NCBI GenBank assembly: GCA_964452105.1
Contig: CAYVLI010000096.1
Location: 1 to 6,957, forward strand
Length of the DNA: 6,957 bases
From: CAYVLI01 sp964452105 [NCBI: uncultured Nitrospinota bacterium]
Lineage (GTDB): Bacteria; JAUXIQ01
Direction of reading: 5' to 3'
A program made the position numbers and the translations under genes. The number at the start of each line of letters is the position of its first letter. Position 1 is the first letter of the stretch. Shown here piece after piece: positions 1 through 4,523 of this stretch. Below the pieces are notes generated by a model that did not search any database, was not told where the DNA came from, and saw only the letters and a list, made by a program, of their open reading frames with translations.

Positions 1-58
1 TCGATTATGGTTTAGCATATTGAACAGGGCGATGTCAACTTGCCTGTGTAAAGAGACC

Positions 59-97
59 GGGCGGGTTTTACCCAAGCAAGGGTTGCCCCTACCCCCC
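59..97 (-). repeat. Short dispersed repeat, degenerate copy of the 4051-4079 element
   Basis: Read on the minus strand this segment begins GGGGGTAGGGGC and ends AAACCCGCCC. These are the same beginning and end as the plus-strand element at 4051-4079. The middle differs: this copy has an extra CAACCCTTGCTTGGGT-like insert, whereas the other is a near-perfect palindrome. Two copies in opposite orientation in one 7-kb window point to a dispersed intergenic repeat family. No coding function is seen. Confidence 0.55.
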
Positions 98-367
98 CGT
101 TGCTTAAGCCACCTCTGAATGAATCCCCAGGTGGATGCAGATTTCTAATGAAGAACCCAATGTATCTTTGAGTGAATCCGTGTTTATACGGCGTTAAAAC
201 CTCCCCTATATAATAGATGCGGAAATCCAAGGTTAAGGCGGGGTTTGTCCATGGAATCAATGGGTTACAGACGATAAATCGTATGCTGAAAGGGGACGAA
301 AACCAAGGTGTTTTTTGAGGGGAAAATATTCACCAGCCTTCAGTGAGCCCGGAAAAAGCCTGCTCTC

Positions 368-474
368 TGTCATTCCCTTCGGCTCGACCGGGGAATCCAG
401 GTAGGGTGCAAGCCATTGAAAATACTGGATTCCCGCCCCCATTTTCATGAGGGCATGCTTTAGCGGGAATGACA
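368..474. repeat. Nested palindromic element (MITE- or BIME-like)
   Basis: Four 10-base blocks are arranged symmetrically: TGTCATTCCC (368-377), GGGAATCCAG (391-400), CTGGATTCCC (425-434) and GGGAATGACA (465-474). The first is the perfect reverse complement of the fourth, and the second of the third. The whole 107 bp is therefore one large inverted repeat made from two units in opposite orientation. Each unit also carries its own ATTCCC...GGGAAT half-palindrome. Repeats with ATTCCC/GGGAAT ends are common as dispersed intergenic elements in bacteria (the Neisseria dRS3 sequence has this pattern). No open reading frame is associated, so movement would depend on an enzyme encoded elsewhere. Confidence 0.7.
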
Positions 475-651
475 CCAGACACTAAACTTAAAAACGAAAC
501 AATATCATACAGGACTTTTTCAGTATTCACTTTAAGTCTGAAAGGATATCGTTATTCGAGTGTTTCAAGCGGGTTGTCTGGCATTTTTGGGTCTTCTGTT
601 TCGAGTTTATTCAGTGGCGGGCGGTTCCGATAACGGGTGGGGTAATCCTCA

Positions 652-680
652 TTGACAGCGGGTGGTGCGCGGATTAGTAT
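652..680 (+). promoter_or_regulatory. Probable sigma70-type promoter of cinA
   Basis: A perfect -35 hexamer TTGACA lies at 652-657. A 17-base spacer follows, then TAGTAT at 675-680, which matches four of six bases of the -10 consensus. Transcription would start near 687, giving a leader of about 40 bases that includes the ribosome binding site. A perfect TATAAT at 706-711 also exists. A start from that box would begin inside or after the ribosome binding site, and no good -35 precedes it, so the upstream pair is preferred. Confidence 0.6.
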
Positions 681-711
681 AGGTTCCTGTGAAAGCGACG
701 TGATTTATAAT

Positions 712-718
712 AAGGGGG
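712..718 (+). promoter_or_regulatory. Ribosome binding site of cinA
   Basis: AAGGGGG ends seven bases before the ATG at 726. The spacing is normal and supports this start. The predicted protein begins directly with the conserved first strand of the MoCF-like domain, so no upstream extension is needed. Confidence 0.6.
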
Positions 719-725
719 ATCGCCG

Positions 726-1964
726 ATGAAAGCTGAGATAGTGGCAATAGGGACGGAACTCTTACTGGGTCAGATAATCGACACCAATTCCGCTTACATG
801 GCCCAGCAACTGCAGACTATTGGGGCGGACCTTTACTACACAACCTGCGTGGGTGATAACATAGACCGCGTCAAGGAGGTGCTCGACCTGTGTCTGGAGC
901 GTTCCGATGTTATCATAACCACAGGTGGTATCGGCCCTACGGAGGACGACCTGACGCGACAGGCTGCGGCGGAGGTAATGAACACCGAGCTCGAGTTCCG
1001 CCAGGATTTGATGGAACAGATAGAGGAAATCTTCCGGCGCGCCAATTACAGGATGAGCGAGAGCAACAGGCGGCAAGCCTACATCCCCAGAGGCGCTACA
1101 CCCATTGAAAACCCGCGGGGCACGGCCCCCGGCTTTATCGTAAGCGATGAGCGGGGGACGATAATTTCTCTTCCCGGCGTTCCTCACGAGATGAAGTTTT
1201 TGATGGAGACTGCGGTCATCCCATATCTGAAGGAGAAGTTCGACATCAAGTCGATATTGAAATATAGAACGTTGAAAACATCAGGCATGGGCGAGAGCAC
1301 GGTCAACGAGGTCATAAAGGATCTCATGGATGGCGCCAACCCCACGGTGGGGTTGCTGGCGGGGCTGGGGCAGATACGCATACGCATAGCGGCCAAGGGG
1401 AAGGATGAAGGGGAGGCATTCACTCTCATCGGCGAGATGGAGCAGAAGATAAGGGAGCGCATGGGCGAGCATATATTCGGCAGGGATGAAGAGACGCTGG
1501 AAGAAGTGGTGGGAAAACTGCTCACTGAAAAGAAGAAGACTCTGGCGCTGGCGGAAACGCTGACGGGGGGCGCCCTGTGCCAGAGGCTCAGCGTGTTGCC
1601 GGGGAACGGCAGCTACTTCAAGGAGGGAATCGTCGGGAACAACGGCCTGGTGGCTGAGAAGCTTGCCGGTGGTTTCGAGCCTGGCGAAGAGAATGTGGAT
1701 GCTTCACTGGCGGAATCCATTGCCAGGGGCATAAGGGAGTATGTGGGGACTGACATGGGTCTGGCTGTAATCGGCATGTTAAAACCCGAGGACGGAGAAG
1801 ACATAGTCACCAGGATGCCGGCCTACGCCGCCCTCGCTACCCGGGAGGGGGTCATGTCCCGGGAGCATCGTATAGGGGGGGGCATAAAGATTGTGCAGAC
1901 ACGAGTTTCTAATATGGCCCTGGACATGGTTCGTCGTTACCTGCTGGGCATTCAGTTGCCTTGA
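726..1964 (+). CDS. cinA: CinA-family protein with degenerate C-terminal PncC domain
   Basis: The 412-residue product matches the usual two-domain CinA length. Residues 1 to about 170 form the MoaB/Mog-like domain (COG1058). GTELLLG (9-15), TTGGIGPTEDD (65-75) and LPGVPHE (149-155) are all well preserved. In characterised CinA proteins this domain has ADP-ribose pyrophosphatase activity. Residues from about 260 to 408 align with the NMN amidohydrolase PncC domain, which recycles nicotinamide mononucleotide, but its signature residues are changed. The usual ESCTGG reads ETLTGG (277-282), the YSNEAK-type segment reads NNGLVA (305-310), and the GIAGP loop reads GMLKP (350-354). The C-terminal arginine-rich helix is still present. 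I infer a folded domain that is probably inactive as an amidase; a nucleotide-binding or regulatory role is possible. The gene has its own promoter and a good ribosome binding site. The following gene starts 93 bases after the stop. Confidence 0.93.
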   Translation: MKAEIVAIGTELLLGQIIDTNSAYMAQQLQTIGADLYYTTCVGDNIDRVKEVLDLCLERSDVIITTGGIGPTEDDLTRQAAAEVMNTELEFRQDLMEQIEEIFRRANYRMSESNRRQAYIPRGATPIENPRGTAPGFIVSDERGTIISLPGVPHEMKFLMETAVIPYLKEKFDIKSILKYRTLKTSGMGESTVNEVIKDLMDGANPTVGLLAGLGQIRIRIAAKGKDEGEAFTLIGEMEQKIRERMGEHIFGRDEETLEEVVGKLLTEKKKTLALAETLTGGALCQRLSVLPGNGSYFKEGIVGNNGLVAEKLAGGFEPGEENVDASLAESIARGIREYVGTDMGLAVIGMLKPEDGEDIVTRMPAYAALATREGVMSREHRIGGGIKIVQTRVSNMALDMVRRYLLGIQLP

Positions 1965-1998
1965 TGTCTTGACTTGAGCTTTGGATGATGGCGGAGAT

Positions 1999-2022
1999 GT
2001 GTCGGGTTCGGAGACCCGACAC
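1999..2022 (+). repeat. Perfect hairpin, copy 1 of a three-copy palindromic repeat
   Basis: GTGTCGGGT (1999-2007) and ACCCGACAC (2014-2022) form a perfect 9-bp stem around the loop TCGGAG. It begins 34 bases after the cinA stop. No T-run follows, so it is not a classical intrinsic terminator. Nineteen bases (2003-2021) recur exactly, inverted, at 4288-4306, and a diverged copy lies at 4320-4343. It could still stabilise the 3' end of the cinA transcript, or it may simply be a dispersed REP-like unit. Confidence 0.7.
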
Positions 2023-2057
2023 CACTGAATTGTTGTAGATGAGACAGGGGGTATCCT

Positions 2058-2918
2058 GTGGCAGACGGGACGCCCATACTATCTGATGGATCGTCCATAA
2101 TGGATAATGCGAATCTTGAAAAAGTCATATTCACCTTCGTGGACGTGGAGACCACCGGTCTTAACCCCTCTTACGGGGACCGCATCTGCGAGATCGGGCT
2201 GCTCCGCTGGAAGGACGGGGAGGAGCTGGCTTCCTTTCAGTCGCTGGTGAACCCGGGGCGACCCATATCGCCCGGTGCACAAGCCGTGAATAACATAACC
2301 GACGCGATGGTGGCCGATGCACCCTCATTCGAGGGTATAGCAGACAGGGCGCTGGCGCTCATGGAGGGAACGGTGCTGGTTGCGCACAATGCACCCTTCG
2401 ACATGTCGTTCCTCAACATGCAACTGGCCCTTCTGAGGAAACCTGAACTGGATAACAGGGTCATAGATACGCTGGCATTGGCCCGCAGTCAGTATGATAT
2501 GCCCAGCAACAGCCTGGGCAGCCTCAGACTTTACATGGGCCTCGCTCCCAGAGAAGAGCACAGGGCCATGGGGGATGTGCTTATTCTCCGGGATGTCTTT
2601 GTGCGGATGATGAAAGACCTTAAAGGGAGGGGAGTGGAAACGCTGGAAGACCTCGTGGAGGCTCAGAGGCGAACCAGGCGGGAATCTTGCGGTCGGGGCG
2701 TGATGCTTCCGCCTGAGATAGAAGAGGCAATAGGAAGAGGGGCCCGCATGCGGATAAGATACTTATCCGGCAACCAGCGGGAGACGGAAAGAGTGATAAG
2801 ACCGTTGGAGGTGGAGGTACTCAGGGACACGGTTTATTTAGTGGCCTACTGCTATTTGAGGAAAGAAGAACGCACCTTCCGAATGGATCGCATAGTGGAA
2901 TGGGAGCGGGTTGATTGA
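2058..2918 (+). CDS. DnaQ-like DEDDh 3'-5' exonuclease fused to a WYL domain
   Basis: The 286-residue protein begins with an RNase T/DnaQ-type exonuclease domain (about 24-186). All catalytic residues are visible: D29 and E31 in FVDVETTGL, D115 in HNAPFD, and H168 and D173 in HRAMGD. It should remove nucleotides from DNA or RNA 3' ends using two metal ions. A charged linker (about 187-215) leads to a C-terminal segment (216-286) resembling a WYL domain: R232-I-R-Y followed by ERVIRPLEV, then VYLVAYCYLR and RTFRMDRI. WYL domains usually sense ligands in transcription factors and defence-related proteins. The protein lacks polymerase and GIY-YIG parts, so it is not a replicative PolC. The start is the GTG at 2058, with GGGGG at 2047-2051. 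The ATG at 2100, ten residues before the first strand, is a reasonable alternative with a poorer ribosome binding site. The substrate is unknown. Confidence 0.88.
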   Translation: MADGTPILSDGSSIMDNANLEKVIFTFVDVETTGLNPSYGDRICEIGLLRWKDGEELASFQSLVNPGRPISPGAQAVNNITDAMVADAPSFEGIADRALALMEGTVLVAHNAPFDMSFLNMQLALLRKPELDNRVIDTLALARSQYDMPSNSLGSLRLYMGLAPREEHRAMGDVLILRDVFVRMMKDLKGRGVETLEDLVEAQRRTRRESCGRGVMLPPEIEEAIGRGARMRIRYLSGNQRETERVIRPLEVEVLRDTVYLVAYCYLRKEERTFRMDRIVEWERVD

Positions 2919-2970
2919 TGGTATAGGTTGCAGCTGCAGCCGTACGGCAGGTGACTTTATCAGCGCATAA

Positions 2971-2994
2971 GAGGGCGATCTTGAGGATCGCCTC
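2971..2994 (+). terminator. Possible transcription terminator after the exonuclease-WYL gene
   Basis: GGCGATC (2974-2980) pairs with GATCGCC (2986-2992) around the loop TTGAG. Allowing one bulged G, the outer bases GAGG and CCTC extend the stem to nine pairs. The sequence after it, TATATTATG, is AT-rich but not a clean T-run. It lies about 50 bases after the stop at 2918, a normal distance for a terminator, but efficiency would be moderate at best. Confidence 0.45.
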
Positions 2995-3215
2995 TATATT
3001 ATGCAGAGATGCGGGCATAAATGAAAACCGATGGGAATATTACTTGCGGCTGAACTCCCTTTTCTTATTCTTTGCGAACTCTGAGAAAGTAATCTTTCAT
3101 GCCCATCTGTTTATAGTGAGGGTTCCGGCCCCGCATGGGAAGCCGTGCGGCAGGATGCTGTTCCTGTTAATAATGAGTTTTTCAGCATTCACTCTTGATT
3201 TAACACCAGCTTGAT

Positions 3216-3225
3216 GGAGGAGGGG
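3216..3225 (+). promoter_or_regulatory. Strong ribosome binding site of the crotonase gene
   Basis: GGAGGAGGGG precedes the ATG at 3228, with the GGAGG core seven bases upstream. This fixes the start and suggests efficient translation. Confidence 0.75.
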
Positions 3226-3227
3226 AA

Positions 3228-4007
3228 ATGCCGATAACCGGTCCGGAAATACTTCTGTATGAGAAGAAAGATCGCATCGTTACCATCACGCTTAACCGTC
3301 CGGAGCGCATGAACGCGCTCAGCCTCGAGCTGATGCAGAGAATTTCCGAGGCCTTCGAACGGTTCCGTGATGACGACGATGCCTGGGTGGCCATTATAAC
3401 GGGGGCGGGAGATAAAGCCTTCTGCGCGGGGCTCGATCTCAAGGATCAGGCGGAAAGGGATGCGAAAGGGGAGGGCTTCCCCAAACGAGGCCCTCAGTTC
3501 CACCATCTGGACATCTTCAAGCCGATTATCGGTGCGATAAACGGTTTCGCCATCGCCGGGGGCTGGCTCATAGCTCAGGAGTGCGACGTAAGAATCGCAG
3601 CCGAGCATGCCGAGATGGGCATATCAGAGACCATGTGGAACCTCCCTGCTTATTGGGTGGTGGATCTCACCCGCCAGCTAAATTTAGGCCATGCCCTGGA
3701 GATAGCCCTCTGGGGGGACAGGAGGATAACCGCTCGGCGGGGGTACGAGATAGGGTGGATAAACCGGGTTGTGCCCAAGGAGAAGCTGATGGAAGAAGCT
3801 TACGAATGGGCCGAACGGATGTGCTACCTGGGGCCACGTTGCGTGCGGAACCTTAAAGAAATCCTCTACCGGGGCTACTACATGCCGCCGTCGGAAGGTC
3901 TGGCCTTCGCCAGGGCGCTTGAGCAGAACCTGTTCGGCATGGAGGATACCGTGGAGGGGCCCAGGGCGTTTACCGAGAAGAGAAAGGCTGATTTCAAGAA
4001 CAGGTAA
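3228..4007 (+). CDS. Enoyl-CoA hydratase/isomerase (crotonase) family protein
   Basis: The 259-residue length is typical for the family. The N-terminal strand with ITLNRPERMNALS (20-32), the first oxyanion-hole loop AFCAGLDL (64-71) and the second, NGFAIAGG (105-112), are clear. These bind the acyl-CoA thioester and stabilise its enolate. Compared with rat mitochondrial enoyl-CoA hydratase, the second catalytic glutamate is kept as E134 in MGISETMW. The first is replaced by leucine (L114 in GGWLIA), and the usual GxxPGxGG turn reads NLPAYWVVDL (138-147). The protein therefore need not be a straightforward hydratase; an isomerase, dehydratase or other crotonase reaction on a CoA thioester is equally possible. 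Cytoplasmic; no signal peptide is seen. It stands alone, with 309 bases before it and a 510-base repeat-rich gap after it. The acyl-CoA dehydrogenase downstream fits a shared role in acyl-CoA breakdown, but co-transcription is not shown. Confidence 0.92.
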   Translation: MPITGPEILLYEKKDRIVTITLNRPERMNALSLELMQRISEAFERFRDDDDAWVAIITGAGDKAFCAGLDLKDQAERDAKGEGFPKRGPQFHHLDIFKPIIGAINGFAIAGGWLIAQECDVRIAAEHAEMGISETMWNLPAYWVVDLTRQLNLGHALEIALWGDRRITARRGYEIGWINRVVPKEKLMEEAYEWAERMCYLGPRCVRNLKEILYRGYYMPPSEGLAFARALEQNLFGMEDTVEGPRAFTEKRKADFKNR

Positions 4008-4050
4008 CGGTTTTACTACGCCCTGTCGAAACGTCCATATACCATGACGA

Positions 4051-4079
4051 GGGGGTAGGGGCGGGTTTTAAACCCGCCC
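4051..4079 (+). repeat. GC-rich palindromic repeat, possibly acting as terminator
   Basis: After GGGGGTAG, the arms GGGCGGGTTT (4059-4068) and AAACCCGCCC (4070-4079) are perfect reverse complements around a single T. TTTG follows directly, so a transcript would form a strong GC hairpin 50 bases after the crotonase stop. It may end transcription, in either direction because it is symmetrical. The related sequence at 59-97 shows that it also belongs to a dispersed repeat family. Confidence 0.6.
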
Positions 4080-4179
4080 TTTGTATGTTAACATGTATGA
4101 TAAGGGACTATGGGCGTGGCAGATCGTTCGCGCCTATGAGCCTGTTTTAAAAAGCAAAAGTATCTTTCTCCTTGATGGA

Positions 4180-4247
4180 GGAGGAATAAAGGCGGGGGTA
4201 AAATTCAAACTTCGACGGGATTCAAATCCCCCTCCCATAATTCCTCC
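4180..4247. repeat. Imperfect inverted repeat, hairpin-like
   Basis: Outer arms GGAGGAAT (4180-4187) and ATTCCTCC (4240-4247) are exact reverse complements. Inside them GGGGG (4194-4198) can pair with CCCCC (4228-4232), and a smaller hairpin GGGAT-TCAA-ATCCC sits at 4217-4230. The unit has no coding content. It looks like another decayed palindromic intergenic element next to the 4256-4394 unit. Confidence 0.4.
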
Positions 4248-4287
4248 CGCCAAGGGCATAAGCGTTGACTTAAAGGTATCACTATGC

Positions 4288-4309
4288 TGTCGGGTCTCCG
4301 AACCCGGCA
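4288..4309 (-). repeat. Hairpin, copy 2 of the three-copy palindromic repeat (inverted)
   Basis: TGTCGGGT (4288-4295) pairs with ACCCGGCA (4302-4309), with one G-T wobble, around the loop CTCCGA. The first 19 bases are the exact reverse complement of 2003-2021. It lies 11 bases before copy 3, in opposite orientation, as in paired REP elements. Confidence 0.65.
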
Positions 4310-4319
4310 ACATTTGAAC

Positions 4320-4343
4320 CTGCCAGGTTCGCAGACCTGGCAG
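4320..4343 (+). repeat. Hairpin, copy 3 of the three-copy palindromic repeat (diverged)
   Basis: CTGCCAGGT (4320-4328) and ACCTGGCAG (4335-4343) form a perfect 9-bp stem around TCGCAG. Compared with copy 1, the stem bases have changed on both sides together (GGGT/ACCC to AGGT/ACCT, and TGTC/GACA to TGCC/GGCA), so pairing is kept. The loop keeps the TCG-AG form. Confidence 0.65.
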
Positions 4344-4472
4344 CACGACAATAATCAAAACCAATCGCATTCCATATTAAGTTAGCGCTTATGCACGGCA
4401 AGGAAGGGAAAGCGGTCTCGGTTTCGACGAATCTTGCTTTATGTCAACGGAAGGCCCTGGCTCGAAGCACGG

Positions 4473-4500
4473 TTGTTGTGAATTGAAGAGAAGGTATACC
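4473..4500 (+). promoter_or_regulatory. Weak candidate promoter of the transporter gene
   Basis: TTGTTG (4473-4478), a 16-base spacer and TATACC (4495-4500) match three and four bases of the sigma70 boxes. The position, just upstream of the gene and after the repeats, is suitable, but the match is poor. Confidence 0.25.
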
Positions 4501-4523
4501 TGCGTTTAAATGAAGGGGTGTTG

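Larger units (their letters stand above)
1..651. other. Intergenic region without a convincing gene; repeat-bearing
   Basis: I see no credible coding region here. The open frames on the minus strand are short, low in recognisable protein character, start with weak codons or lack ribosome binding sites, and lie across palindromic repeats. What the stretch does hold is a repeat related to one at 4051-4079 (59-97), a small hairpin with 6-bp arms CCACCT and AGGTGG (109-134), and a nested palindrome (368-474). It could be the downstream flank of a gene lying left of the window. No tRNA-like fold was recognised. Confidence 0.6.
2919..3227. other. Intergenic region before the crotonase gene
   Basis: This 309-base gap contains two adjacent perfect 10-bp palindromes (2929-2948), a terminator-like hairpin (2971-2994) and an AT-richer part from about 3060 to 3215. 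A small inverted repeat GAAAG-TAAT-CTTTC lies at 3085-3098. A frame open from a GTG at 2951 to 3214 lacks a ribosome binding site and any recognisable domain, and I do not call it a gene. No promoter with both boxes convincing was found, although the strong ribosome binding site of the next gene implies one here. Confidence 0.5.
4256..4394. mobile_element. MITE-like unit with 18-bp inverted ends
   Basis: The left end (4256-4273, GCATAAGCGTTGACTTAA) and the right end (4377-4394, TTAAGTTAGCGCTTATGC) are reverse complements at 16 of 18 positions. They enclose 103 bases that contain two hairpins of one repeat family. A small, non-coding unit with inverted ends resembles a miniature inverted-repeat transposable element. 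No clear flanking target duplication was found, and no transposase lies in the window. A chance pairing or a long structured RNA are alternatives. Confidence 0.45.
4008..4517. other. Repeat island between crotonase and transporter genes
   Basis: This 510-base stretch has no convincing gene. It holds a series of palindromic features: a GC-rich palindrome (4051-4079), an imperfect inverted repeat (4180-4247), and a unit bounded by 18-bp inverted repeats (4256-4394) that encloses two hairpins. Short open frames across it (for example plus 4081-4317 and minus 4134-4370) read through these repeats and have no domain. Several insertions of small mobile or REP-like elements at one site are the simplest explanation. 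The last 120 bases should contain the transporter promoter. Confidence 0.6.

Noticed and set aside
12-260. Minus-strand open frame of 82 codons
   Set aside because: TTG start, overlaps a dispersed repeat, no family resemblance; more likely chance reading of repeat DNA.
706-711. Perfect TATAAT just upstream of cinA
   Set aside because: Too close to the start codon; transcription would begin past the ribosome binding site and no -35 box precedes it.
762-1187. Minus-strand open frame of 141 codons opposite cinA
   Set aside because: Lies wholly within a well-supported conserved gene and encodes nothing recognisable.
2951-3214. Plus-strand open frame of 87 codons between the exonuclease and crotonase genes
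   Set aside because: GTG start without a ribosome binding site, no recognisable domain, and it runs over a terminator-like hairpin.
3189-3608. Minus-strand open frame of 139 codons opposite the crotonase gene
   Set aside because: Antisense shadow of a conserved coding region, no domain.
4171-4184. CTTGATGGAGGAGG, identical to the 14 bases at the crotonase ribosome binding site (3210-3223)
   Set aside because: No start codon follows at a usable distance; purine-rich binding-site-like sequence can recur by chance, so no gene is inferred.
4081-4317. Plus-strand open frame of 78 codons in the repeat island
   Set aside because: Crosses two palindromic elements, has no ribosome binding site, and its composition reflects the repeats.
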